Source: Noviherbaspirillum cavernae (lineage in GTDB: Bacteria; Pseudomonadota; Gammaproteobacteria; Burkholderiales; Burkholderiaceae_D). Taken from it: a DNA stretch of 64,000 bases. Every line of letters starts with the position of its first letter. Position 1 is the stretch's first letter. Shown in pieces: positions 45,789 to 53,681 of the stretch. The notes below the pieces were generated by a model that was not told where the DNA came from, searched no databases, and worked only from the letters and a program-made list of their open reading frames with translations. The position numbers and the translations under genes are program-made. The stretch spans positions 2,542,001 through 2,606,000 of the forward strand of contig NZ_QYUN01000002.1 in assembly GCF_003590875.1 (NCBI RefSeq), read 5' to 3'.

Positions 45789-46115
45789 ATGACGATGAGC
45801 ACATGGATCAACGTTGCCGCCGTCAGCCAGATCGCGGATGGCGGTTTCTGCACCGTCGATATCGACGGCACCGACATCGCCGTGTTCAATCTGGACGACG
45901 AGTTCTTCGCGATTGAAGACATCTGCACGCACGATGGCGGCATCCTCACCGGCGGCTCGGTCGAGGGCGATCAGGTCATATGCCCGCGCCATGGCGCGCG
46001 TTTTTCCATCCGGACCGGTGCCGCGCTTGCGCCTCCCGCCTACGAACCGGTGGTCACCTTTCCCGTGCGCGTCAAGGACGGCATGGTGCAGGTCAGGGAC
46101 AACCGCTGGGATTAG
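45789..46115 (+). CDS. Rieske-type [2Fe-2S] ferredoxin
   Basis: A 108-residue NirD/BphA3-like small Rieske protein. Cluster ligands are in C-T-H and C-P-R-H (ICTHDGG and ICPRHGARF). There is no signal or membrane anchor, so it is cytoplasmic. It lies between sufT and the JAMM gene. It may supply electrons to cluster assembly or to sulfur chemistry; this is inference. Confidence 0.9.
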   Translation: MTMSTWINVAAVSQIADGGFCTVDIDGTDIAVFNLDDEFFAIEDICTHDGGILTGGSVEGDQVICPRHGARFSIRTGAALAPPAYEPVVTFPVRVKDGMVQVRDNRWD

Positions 46116-46117
46116 CG

Positions 46118-46537
46118 ATGGCCACGCTGCACATGCCCGGTGCTTTCCGCGACAGTCTCGCGCAGTGGGCGCGCACCGGCTATCCGAATGAATGCTGCGG
46201 TCTCTTGATCGGCGAACGCGACCATGACGACGGCATCGTCCGGCGCGTGACGCAGGCAGCCAACCTGAACGTGGAACGCGCGCGCGATCGCTATCTGCTG
46301 GACCCGCAGGACTTCATCGCAGCGGATGAAGCGGCGCGCGCGCAGGGCATGGAGGTGCTGGGCGTGTGGCATACCCATCCGGACCACCCCGCCCTGCCGT
46401 CCGAAGCCGACCGCGAAGCGGCATGGCCGAACTGGTCCTACGTGATTCTGGAAGTGAGCTGCGACGGCGTGCTCGATCTGCGCGCATGGCGACTGAACGA
46501 GGCGCAGGCATTCGACGAGGAGGCGATTCAATCATGA
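46118..46537 (+). CDS. JAMM/MPN+ metallopeptidase (Mec+/M67 family)
   Basis: A 139-residue zinc peptidase. All JAMM residues are visible: E25 (YPNECCG), H85-T-H87, S95 and D98 (H-x-H-x7-S-x2-D). The mycobacterial homologue Mec+ cuts cysteine from CysO; QbsD of Pseudomonas trims a carrier tail to expose Gly-Gly. Here it overlaps the carrier gene by ATGA, so the substrate is very likely the carrier. Confidence 0.92.
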   Translation: MATLHMPGAFRDSLAQWARTGYPNECCGLLIGERDHDDGIVRRVTQAANLNVERARDRYLLDPQDFIAADEAARAQGMEVLGVWHTHPDHPALPSEADREAAWPNWSYVILEVSCDGVLDLRAWRLNEAQAFDEEAIQS

Positions 46538-46845
46538 GCAATGTGACCATCCGCATCCCCTCTCCCCTGCGCAACTACACGCAGGGAGCCGACGAGGTGC
46601 GCGTCGATGCCGCCACTGTCGAGCAGGCCTTGAATGCATTGGGTGCGCAACACGACGGCTTGCTGGCGCGCATACTCACGCCCGGCGGCGAGCCGCGCCA
46701 GTTCGTCAACATCTATCTGGGAAGCCGGAACATCCGCAGCGAGCATGGATTGCAGACGCCCGTGGCGGACGGCGATGTCGTTTCGATCATCCCGGCGGTG
46801 GCCGGAGGAGTCGCTCATGAAAGCGAAAGACCAGCGGATTGCTGA
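46534..46845 (+). CDS. cysO: ubiquitin-fold sulfur carrier (CysO/MoaD-like) with C-terminal extension
   Basis: A 103-residue beta-grasp protein of the ThiS/MoaD/CysO group. G91-G92 forms the activation site, but 11 residues (VAHESERPADC) follow it before the stop. A carrier must end in Gly-Gly to be adenylated, so the tail must be removed, probably by the JAMM enzyme. The reading frame overlaps the next gene by 29 bp. The codons for Gly-Gly (GGAGGA) also serve as that gene's Shine-Dalgarno site. Confidence 0.88.
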   Translation: MSNVTIRIPSPLRNYTQGADEVRVDAATVEQALNALGAQHDGLLARILTPGGEPRQFVNIYLGSRNIRSEHGLQTPVADGDVVSIIPAVAGGVAHESERPADC

Positions 46846-47989
46846 ACTCAGGACGACCATCGATGAGGTGAGTCCGGCACAGGCGCTGCAGATGCAGGCG
46901 CAGGGAGCGGCCTTGATTGACGTGCGCGAAACCGATGAAATCGCGCAGGGCAGCCCGCCCGGCGCGCATCGCCTGGGACGCGGCTTCCTCGAGGTGCGCA
47001 TCGAAGACAGCGTGGCGGACCTGGATCGCCATGTGGTGACCATGTGCAACAGCGGCGTGCGCTCCCTGTTCGCGGCCGAGGAATTGAAACGGCTCGGCTA
47101 CCGCAACATCCATTCGATGAGCGGCGGATTTTCGCGCTGGAAGAATGAAGGCCTGCCGTTCGAGACGCCGCGCCGTCTCGATCCTCACGCGCGCGAGCGC
47201 TATGCGCGCCACCTGACGATGCCGGAAGTGGGCGAGGCCGGGCAGATGAAACTGGCCGATGCCAAGGTGCTGCTGATCGGCGCCGGCGGACTCGGCTGCC
47301 CCGCCGCCGTCTATCTCGCGGCGGCGGGCGTGGGTACCATCGGCATCGTCGATCACGATACGGTGGACCGCAGCAACCTGCAAAGGCAGATCCTGCATAC
47401 CGATGCGCGCATCGGCATGCCGAAGGTGGCATCGGCGCGGCAATCGCTGGAAGCGCTCAATCCATCTGTCAAGGTGCAGGGATTCGAGACCCGGCTCGAC
47501 AGCGGCAATGTGGAAGAGATTTTTTCCGGCTTCGACATCATCGTCGACGGCTCGGACAATTTTCCGACGCGCTATCTGGTCAACGACGCCTGCGTGAAAC
47601 TCGGCAAACCCAATGTGCACGGCGCAGTCTTCCGTTTCGACGGACAGGCCACGGTGTTCTGGCCCGCATGGTCGAAACTGCGCGGACCGTGCTATCGCTG
47701 CCTGTACCCGGAACCGCCGCCGCCCGACATGGCGCCGTCCTGCGCCGAAGCCGGCGTGCTCGGCGTGCTGCCCGGCGTGATCGGCCTGCTGGAGGCGGTG
47801 GAAACCATCAAGCTCCTGCTCGGCATCGGCGATCCGCTGGTCGGACGGCTGCTGGTGTATGACGCGCTCAAGGCACGCTTTAGCGAACTGGTGCTGGAAC
47901 GCGATCCATCCTGCCCCTACTGCGGCGATGCGGCGCAGCCGATCCGCTACGTCGATTACGAACATTTCTGCGCGCAGGCAGCGGCATGA
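46817..47989 (+). CDS. rhodanese-E1 adenylyltransferase fusion (MoeZ-like, reversed order)
   Basis: A 390-residue bifunctional enzyme. The rhodanese domain (about 15-118) has the active-site loop C77-N-S-G-V-R. The ThiF/MoeB E1 domain (about 125-390) has G-x-G-G-L-G at 155-160, a candidate Cys309 and zinc ligands C292/C295/C366/C369. It would adenylate the carrier Gly-Gly and add sulfur as thiocarboxylate. Mycobacterial MoeZ has the E1 first and rhodanese last; here the order is opposite. Stop and next start overlap (ATGA). Confidence 0.9.
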   Translation: MKAKDQRIAELRTTIDEVSPAQALQMQAQGAALIDVRETDEIAQGSPPGAHRLGRGFLEVRIEDSVADLDRHVVTMCNSGVRSLFAAEELKRLGYRNIHSMSGGFSRWKNEGLPFETPRRLDPHARERYARHLTMPEVGEAGQMKLADAKVLLIGAGGLGCPAAVYLAAAGVGTIGIVDHDTVDRSNLQRQILHTDARIGMPKVASARQSLEALNPSVKVQGFETRLDSGNVEEIFSGFDIIVDGSDNFPTRYLVNDACVKLGKPNVHGAVFRFDGQATVFWPAWSKLRGPCYRCLYPEPPPPDMAPSCAEAGVLGVLPGVIGLLEAVETIKLLLGIGDPLVGRLLVYDALKARFSELVLERDPSCPYCGDAAQPIRYVDYEHFCAQAAA

Positions 47990-48966
47990 CGCAGGAACGC
48001 GCCGCAGCGTCGTCGGACACGGGAACGCTCGCTGCCATCGGCCATACGCCGCTGGTGGAAATCGGACTGATGCATGAAGTCGCGCCGGATGTCCGGCTGT
48101 TCGCCAAGCTGGAAAGCATGAACCCCGGCGGCTCGATCAAGGACCGCCCGGTCAGGCGCATGCTGACCCGGGCCGTTGCCGCAGGACGCTTCGACGGCGG
48201 CCGCCGGCTGCTCGATTCTTCCTCCGGCAACGCCGCCATTTCCTACGCCATGCTGGGCGCGGCGCTTGGTATTCCGGTCACCATCGTCGTCCCCGGCAAT
48301 GCCAGCGAGGAGCGCCTGCAGCGCATACGGGCTCATGGCGCGGAGCTGATCATCACCGATCCGCTCGAAGGATACGACTTCGCGATTCGGGAAACGAGGC
48401 GGCTGGCGAACGAGCAGCCGGAGCGTTACTGGTATTGCGATCAATACAGCAATCCCGACAACTGGCGCGCGCACTACGAGGAAACCGCAGCGGAGATACT
48501 GGAGCAGGTCGCGCGCCTGGCGGATGCGCCGCCCGATGCGCTGGTCGCCGGCGTCGGCACCGGCGGGACGCTGACCGGAGTCGCGCGGCGGCTGCGCGAG
48601 GTGCAGCCCGATCTGCACGTGCTGGCCGCCATTCCGGAAACCTTTCCCGGCATCGAGGGATTGAAGCCGCTGGGCCAACCCGGCGACATCGTCCCCGCGC
48701 AGCTGGATCAATCGCTGATCGACGAACGCATTGCCATCACGCTGGATGAAGCGATTGCGATGTCGAGGCGGCTGGCCTTGCAGGGATTGTTCGTCGGGCC
48801 GTCATCGGGGGCGTTCGTGCACGCCGCGTTGAAGCTCGCCGCCAGCAGCCGGGGCCGCTATCGCACCATCGTGACGGTGTTGAGCGATACCGGCGAGCGT
48901 TACGTCTCGACGGACATGTGGAAATGGAATCCGACGCCGGATCAGGCGCGCTCGCCTCGGATGTAG
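47986..48966 (+). CDS. cysM: cysteine synthase, CysM type
   Basis: A 326-residue PLP enzyme. K52 in N-P-G-G-S-I-K-D-R-P binds PLP, S-S-G-N-A-A-I binds the substrate carboxylate, and G-T-G-G-T-L-T-G binds phosphate. Next to a CysO/JAMM set, the likely reaction is addition of O-phosphoserine to carrier thiocarboxylate, as in M. tuberculosis CysM. The sulfide-dependent reaction with O-acetylserine remains possible. Its 3' end overlaps the convergent CBS gene by 25 bp. Confidence 0.9.
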   Translation: MTQERAAASSDTGTLAAIGHTPLVEIGLMHEVAPDVRLFAKLESMNPGGSIKDRPVRRMLTRAVAAGRFDGGRRLLDSSSGNAAISYAMLGAALGIPVTIVVPGNASEERLQRIRAHGAELIITDPLEGYDFAIRETRRLANEQPERYWYCDQYSNPDNWRAHYEETAAEILEQVARLADAPPDALVAGVGTGGTLTGVARRLREVQPDLHVLAAIPETFPGIEGLKPLGQPGDIVPAQLDQSLIDERIAITLDEAIAMSRRLALQGLFVGPSSGAFVHAALKLAASSRGRYRTIVTVLSDTGERYVSTDMWKWNPTPDQARSPRM

Positions 48967-49382
48967 TGCTCCAGCTGCTCGATGATGAAGCGTTGCTCGG
49001 AAATGATGTCCTTCACCAGATCGCCGATGGAAATCATGCCGACCAGCTTGCCGTCGTCGATGATAGGCAGATGGCGCAGCCGGTTCTCCGTCATCAGCGC
49101 CATGCATTGCTCATTGGTGTTGTCAGGACGCACGTACATGACCGGTGAGGTCATGATGTCGCGCACCGGCGTGTCGCGTGAAGAGCGCCCCATCAGCACG
49201 ACCTTGCGCGCATAGTCGCGCTCGGTCACGATGCCTGCGATCTGCTCCCCCTCCATCACCAGCAATGCACCGATTCTCTTCTCCGCCATCAGCTTGATGG
49301 CATCCAGCACCGGCGACTCCGGATCGATGGTGTGGACAGTCTTGTTCTCTTTGGAATAAAGAATGTGTGCGACGGTTGTCAT
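48942..49382 (-). CDS. tandem CBS-domain protein
   Basis: A 146-residue protein made of two CBS domains (about 5-65 and 75-135), with V-T-E-R-D-Y-A-R-K and M-I-S-I-G-D-L-V-K-D motifs. CBS pairs bind adenine nucleotides or similar ligands. No catalytic domain is attached, so it probably regulates a partner. The ATG is the first with reasonable composition. Confidence 0.88.
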   Translation of the reverse strand: MTTVAHILYSKENKTVHTIDPESPVLDAIKLMAEKRIGALLVMEGEQIAGIVTERDYARKVVLMGRSSRDTPVRDIMTSPVMYVRPDNTNEQCMALMTENRLRHLPIIDDGKLVGMISIGDLVKDIISEQRFIIEQLEHYIRGERA

Positions 49383-49657
49383 TGGCAGTCTCCTTCCGGG
49401 CTCTTGAGATTCCGATGCCAGATCGCAGAGCCTTCCCTCACTATAATGAATTGCGACAGTGACGCAAGACGTTCGCGCTGCGCGATTCGTGTTGTGCAGA
49501 AATTTTCCGCATATCAATTCCATCAGATTAACCAGGCGCTATCGCGCATGCATTGTGTCTGCGCAAGGCTGATTCATTTCGCGTTTGAATACGGCAGGCA
49601 TCCGGCATACTCTTTTTTGCTGAACCTGCAGTTACACGTGCTCCCGGGAGAACGCAA

Positions 49658-50344
49658 ATGAAGAACAGCATGAAATGGTCCCTGATTGCGGCAGTCGCTT
49701 TGCTGTGCCTCAGTTCCAGTGCCATGGCGCAGGCAAAAAAGAAAAACCAGCCGGCGGCGGCACAAAACGAGATGACGTTTTTCATCACCAGCACGGGAAC
49801 CGGAAAAGGCGCGAACCTGGGCGGCTTGCCGGGCGCGGATCAGCATTGCCATGCCCTCGCCAAGGCAGCCAACCTGAAGTACCGGACCTGGCGCGCCTAT
49901 CTCAGCACCACCGCACTGGCAGGCGCATCCGCAGTCAATGCGCGCGACCGCATCGGCAGTGGCCCGTGGCATAACGCCAAGGGTGTGCTGATCGCCCGCG
50001 ACATCGACGAACTCCACGCCAGCAACAACATCAGCAAGGACACCGCGCTGACCGAAAAAAGCGAGATCGTCAACGGCCGGGGCGACACGCCGAACCGGCA
50101 CGACATCCTGACCGGTTCGCAACCGGACGGCCGGGCGTTGCGCAGCGATCAGGACACGACATGCGGCAACTGGACCAGGAGCGAATCCGGCTCCGCAATC
50201 GTGGGTCATCACGACCGCAAGGGTCTGAGCGATGACGATGCTGCGCGCTCTTGGAATTCATCGCACCCGAGCAAGGGATGCAGCCAGGAAGCGCTGCGCA
50301 GCACGGGCGGGGATGGGCTGTTGTATTGCTTTGCAATCAGATGA
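49658..50344 (+). CDS. exported protein, lectin/endostatin-like fold suspected
   Basis: A 228-residue secreted protein. The signal peptide ends AMAQAK. Conserved-looking cysteines (QHCHALAK, TTCGNWTR, KGCSQEAL, LLYCFAIR) and the motifs F-I-T-S-T-G, R-A-Y-L-S and C-G-N-W-T are like DUF1554/endostatin-type C-lectin folds. It may bind sugars or surfaces. GGGAGAA precedes the ATG. The family assignment is tentative. Confidence 0.65.
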   Translation: MKNSMKWSLIAAVALLCLSSSAMAQAKKKNQPAAAQNEMTFFITSTGTGKGANLGGLPGADQHCHALAKAANLKYRTWRAYLSTTALAGASAVNARDRIGSGPWHNAKGVLIARDIDELHASNNISKDTALTEKSEIVNGRGDTPNRHDILTGSQPDGRALRSDQDTTCGNWTRSESGSAIVGHHDRKGLSDDDAARSWNSSHPSKGCSQEALRSTGGDGLLYCFAIR

Positions 50345-50551
50345 TGATTATTGGATGGCTGCGGCAAGCCGGCGGTTTCGAAAGCCCGTGGGAAACATGC
50401 CATCGCAAGCAAAGTGCGGATAACGTCACCAATGTTTCACTCACCATGTCAATGACATCCTCACCGCTGGCTTGAGCACGATCAAACCCTGGTGCGTCGC
50501 ACCAGACATCGCTGGTCTGCACAGAGCCTGCCGCCTATAGTGAATACTGCC
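50345..50551. other. intergenic region before the small lipoprotein
   Basis: With the hairpin at 50552-50575 and leader to 50605, this is a ~260-bp gap. It should hold the lipoprotein promoter. Nothing else is recognised. Confidence 0.35.
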
Positions 50552-50575
50552 TGTCTCCTCCATCGACAGGAGACA
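50552..50575 (+). other. 8-bp leader hairpin
   Basis: TGTCTCCT-8 nt-AGGAGACA lies 30 bp upstream of the lipoprotein ATG. As it contains an AGGAG-like arm, it may influence translation or protect the mRNA 5' end. Confidence 0.5.
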
Positions 50576-50605
50576 TACGCATGGCAATTACCATGGAGGT
50601 TTGCA

Positions 50606-50797
50606 ATGAAGAAGCTTTTAACAATGCTTGCAGTGATACTGGTCGCTGGCTGTTCGAGCATGGGCATGGGCAGCATGAGCGGCCCGAGCGGCGTGCACAG
50701 TTCCGGCATGGGCATGGGGACCGGCAGCATCGATACCGATCCCACGCCGTACATCCAACGTGACTTCAACCCGAACGATCCTTACCACGGCGGCTGA
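50606..50797 (+). CDS. small lipoprotein with VAGC lipobox
   Basis: A 63-residue lipoprotein: signal MKKLLTMLAVILVAGC, then a Met/Gly/Ser-rich mature part and a short D-P-T-P-Y-I-Q-R-D-F-N-P tail. GGAGGT precedes the ATG. It resembles the lipoprotein at 11078-11260 in length, lipobox context (C-S-S-M-G) and composition. The function is unknown. Confidence 0.7.
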   Translation: MKKLLTMLAVILVAGCSSMGMGSMSGPSGVHSSGMGMGTGSIDTDPTPYIQRDFNPNDPYHGG

Positions 50798-50991
50798 TTC
50801 AGCTTGGCCGACACCATATGATGCCGTGCGTTACGGTTTCGGGGTTTCGGCCATTTTTTCCGCACAATGCTTCCTCTGGAAAGGAAGCGGGCAAGGCAGC
50901 AAGTTTTTGCTCGTCCCCCAGGCTGAATCCATAGCAGTCACGTAATGTAACGGCCTCGCACATCGATCGAGGCAGATTCCTACTGCGGAAG

Positions 50992-51204
50992 TCACGCCTC
51001 GTCGTCAGCGAGCGTGGCAATGGCGCAGGCCCACTTGCCGTATTTCAGTTCGGCGAGATCGCGCACGCTTGTGACATTGAACGCCTCCTTCAGAAGCTTT
51101 GCGTCGGATTCGCTGAGACCGCGCAAGGCACTGACCGGCGCGGCGGCAAGTTCCTTGAAGCTCTTGCCTTGATATTCCTTGTCGATGACTTTACTGATAT
51201 CCAT
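50992..51204 (-). CDS. hypothetical helix-hairpin-helix-like protein, 70 aa
   Basis: A small protein with the segment ALRGLSESDAKLLKEAF followed by VTSVRDLAELKYGKWA, the look of a helix-hairpin-helix. It could bind DNA or protein. The first ATG is at 51204, with GGAG a little far upstream. No family assigned. Confidence 0.6.
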   Translation of the reverse strand: MDISKVIDKEYQGKSFKELAAAPVSALRGLSESDAKLLKEAFNVTSVRDLAELKYGKWACAIATLADDEA

Positions 51205-51345
51205 GTGCGTCCACTCCAATTGAACAATGCAACCATTGCCATAATCGATTGCATTGTCTTTTGAGGCGACATGTCACGTATTGCGATAACGCATACCCAT
51301 GCAAGGAAAAGTAAAACGCTCGGTTCGCGATGTCAGCTATCTGTA

Positions 51346-52041
51346 TCAGCTGCTTGCAGGTGCTGATGCAGAAGTTCCAGGTACAGAAGCAAGCAATTGC
51401 TGCTGCATGGACCTACCCTGCGTTATTCCTGCAGCATGGAGCGGAACACAGGCTTCGACGTCCGTCGGGATTTCCGCTCCGGCCACCATGAAGTTGCGGT
51501 CCTTCCAATCCAGAAAGCGGTTGAAATAGTCGAGAGACCATTCCCTGTTCCGTCCTCCCCACGGATCATGAACAACCACCTTTTCGTCGCGGACACATGT
51601 CAAAAGCACATAGTGTCCGACCAGATCGCGCGGTTCCTGCCCACCGCAAATGATCGGCCCATACTGACTGAGATGACGGGCGAGTTCCTGTGCCGGCCAG
51701 CTTTTTTTCGGCGGACGGTTGATTGGAGCCACTGCAAGCCCAGCAGCCGACAGTTTCTCTTCCAGATCCCGGAACGGAAGTTCAGCGAATACACCTCTCG
51801 GGTTGCGGTCGATTTGCTCGGCATCGCGCCTCCCTTTCTTGTACGCCACCAGCATGTTTACGCAGGCGTCGCCGCACATATTGATGTGTCGTTGATGAAC
51901 ATAGGGAACGTCGCCGCAATGCCAATGACCGGCCGATGGCTCTTCATGCGGCTCGTTTGGATTTGGCGCAGACGGGCATGGATGCGTTCTGCCCTTGTCC
52001 TTGAAGGATAGCGCCTTTGCAAAAATACCGACTAACCGCAT
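51346..52041 (-). CDS. papain-like (C39/C70-type) cysteine peptidase
   Basis: A 231-residue protein. The likely catalytic set is Q50, C56 (HINMCGDACV), H143 (VGHYVLLT) and D159 (VHDPWGG), in the order of C39/AvrRpt2-like peptidases. There is no obvious signal peptide; the N-terminus has His/Cys residues (TH-P-C-P, GHWHCGD) that could bind metal. A secreted effector or a bacteriocin-type peptidase are both possible. GGGGGAAATGGGAA stands before the ATG. No transporter or immunity gene lies adjacent. Confidence 0.75.
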   Translation of the reverse strand: MRLVGIFAKALSFKDKGRTHPCPSAPNPNEPHEEPSAGHWHCGDVPYVHQRHINMCGDACVNMLVAYKKGRRDAEQIDRNPRGVFAELPFRDLEEKLSAAGLAVAPINRPPKKSWPAQELARHLSQYGPIICGGQEPRDLVGHYVLLTCVRDEKVVVHDPWGGRNREWSLDYFNRFLDWKDRNFMVAGAEIPTDVEACVPLHAAGITQGRSMQQQLLASVPGTSASAPASS

Positions 52042-52159
52042 TTCCCATTTCCCCCAATTGATTTCCCGGAAGCGGAGCACACATCGACCTCTCGGCCAAC
52101 GCATTGCCATTACTGTCATGAGTGGAACGGGCCCGGGAGTGGTTCCATGGGATATGTGC

Positions 52160-52549
52160 TTACATCGTTCGAAAAGCCTGCTTCGCCTCCAGCAGGCGCG
52201 CAAATTCGCCGCTATCGATCAAGCGCTGCAACTCGCTCGCGCCGCCGACCAGCACGCCTTTCACGAACACCATCGGCATGGTCGGCCAGCCGGTCCACAT
52301 CTTGAGCGCATTGCGACGGCGCCAGCCGCCGAGGTAGCTGCCGTACTCCAGATACTTGTAGGGCGTGCCGAGCACATCAAGTGCCTTGCGCGCCTTTCTC
52401 GGATACGGGTTTTGCGCCATGCCGACCACCACGACTGCATTGCCGGCAATCGCCGCCTGCACTTCGCGCACGATCCCGGCATGATGGCCGGAGATAACGG
52501 CGCGAATGGCAGGATGGATATGTGCTTCGTCGAGTACGCTGCGACTCAT
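52160..52549 (-). CDS. glutaredoxin-fold protein lacking the redox cysteines
   Basis: A 129-residue protein whose C-terminal ~90 residues fit a glutaredoxin. V-V-V-V-G-M leads into the active-site loop, the cis-Pro motif is T-M-P92, and the glutathione-site G-G-A-S-E-L-Q-R-L is present. The usual C-P-Y-C is N47-P-Y-P50, so no thiol redox chemistry is possible there. AGGAG precedes the ATG. It may bind glutathione, an Fe-S cluster by other ligands, or a protein. Confidence 0.8.
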   Translation of the reverse strand: MSRSVLDEAHIHPAIRAVISGHHAGIVREVQAAIAGNAVVVVGMAQNPYPRKARKALDVLGTPYKYLEYGSYLGGWRRRNALKMWTGWPTMPMVFVKGVLVGGASELQRLIDSGEFARLLEAKQAFRTM

Positions 52550-52731
52550 GATGACTCCTGGTATTGAGGAAAGGGTAACGGATTCATGCTGCACCATCCC
52601 ATTTTCGCGGTACCGCAGGGCTGTCCGCACTTGCCGAACCATGTCCAGCCCTTCGGGACAGAAATTTTCCATGTTTCGTTGAACAAGCGCGCGAAAACAG
52701 TGTCCTAACAGCATTGATTCCCGTTTGACAC

Positions 52732-52947
52732 ATGATGACCGAAAAACACGAAGACTCGATGGCGCTTCTTGCCAATGATTTGTACAACAAGCGGCAACGC
52801 CTCATCAGAGCGAGCCAGCCCGGTGTCGATATTGTCGATGCGCACACGGCGCGGGCGCTGGAGGCGGAATACCGTGCCGCGGAATCCGAATACACGGAAG
52901 CCAAAGCCGCATTTGCACGTGCAATGAAATCGGAAAAGCGCGCCTGA
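52732..52947 (+). CDS. hypothetical 71-aa helical protein
   Basis: A small charged, helical protein (LEAEYRAAESEYTEAKAAF). ATGs at 52732 and 52735 are adjacent. It diverges from the glutaredoxin-fold gene. No family recognised. Confidence 0.5.
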   Translation: MMTEKHEDSMALLANDLYNKRQRLIRASQPGVDIVDAHTARALEAEYRAAESEYTEAKAAFARAMKSEKRA

Positions 52948-53058
52948 TCGTACCCCAGGCTGATCTCCGCCGTTCAATGCGAACGGCGCAGGCTGCGCCC
53001 GGGATTTTTCCGTGCATTCCGCCGTCTACCTCCTTCCCTTCCTGGATTGGAGACACAC

Positions 53059-53484
53059 ATGAAACGCACAGCATCGGCCGTCTGGAGCGGCGGCCTCAAG
53101 GACGGCAAAGGCAGCATCTCGACGCAGAGCGGCGTTCTGAAGGATACGCAATACGGCTTCAGCACCCGTTTCGAAAACGGGCCGGGAACCAATCCCGAGG
53201 AATTGATCGCCGCCGCGCATGCCGGCTGCTTCACGATGGCGCTGTCGGCGCAACTCGGCGAAGCCGGCATGGTTGCGGAAAGCCTGAAGACGACGGCGAC
53301 AGTCATCCTGGACAAGGCCGGCGACGGATTCGCGATCACCGCCGTACACCTGGACCTCGCCGCGAAGATTCCGGGCGCAAATCAGCAGGCGTTCGACGCA
53401 GCCACTGCCAAGGCGAAGGCAGGATGTCCTGTCTCGAAGGTTCTCAATGCCCAGATCACGCTGGATGCCAGGCTGGAAACCTGA
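53059..53484 (+). CDS. osmC: OsmC-family peroxiredoxin
   Basis: A 141-residue organic hydroperoxide reductase-like protein. The two catalytic cysteines are C57 (A-H-A-G-C-F-T-M) and C123 (A-G-C-P-V-S-K), with the G-T-N-P-E-E-L segment typical of OsmC over Ohr. TTGGAG precedes the ATG. Confidence 0.92.
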   Translation: MKRTASAVWSGGLKDGKGSISTQSGVLKDTQYGFSTRFENGPGTNPEELIAAAHAGCFTMALSAQLGEAGMVAESLKTTATVILDKAGDGFAITAVHLDLAAKIPGANQQAFDAATAKAKAGCPVSKVLNAQITLDARLET

Positions 53485-53504
53485 GGCAGCGCGGCAGCGA
53501 AGCC

Positions 53505-53681
53505 TTACGCCGGATCGCTCGGGTTTCGCACCGGATTGCCCGGCGCAGGAGGCTGTGCACTGCCATTGACACGCCTGTCCGGCGTGTCGCGCAGCGTCGC
53601 GCGGCGTTCGACCATGCGGCGCTCTCTGAACTTGTTCAAATCGTAACTCGCTGCCTCGTAAGGCGTTTCCGGACGTGTCAT
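53505..53681 (-). CDS. hypothetical 58-aa basic protein
   Basis: A short, Arg/Pro-rich protein (MTRPETPYEAASYDLNKFRE start). Some support from GGAAC before the ATG, otherwise weak. It converges with osmC. It may be disordered. Confidence 0.4.
   Translation of the reverse strand: MTRPETPYEAASYDLNKFRERRMVERRATLRDTPDRRVNGSAQPPAPGNPVRNPSDPA

Noticed and set aside
46787..47965. Antisense frame over the rhodanese-E1 gene
   Set aside because: The plus-strand enzyme has all active-site residues.
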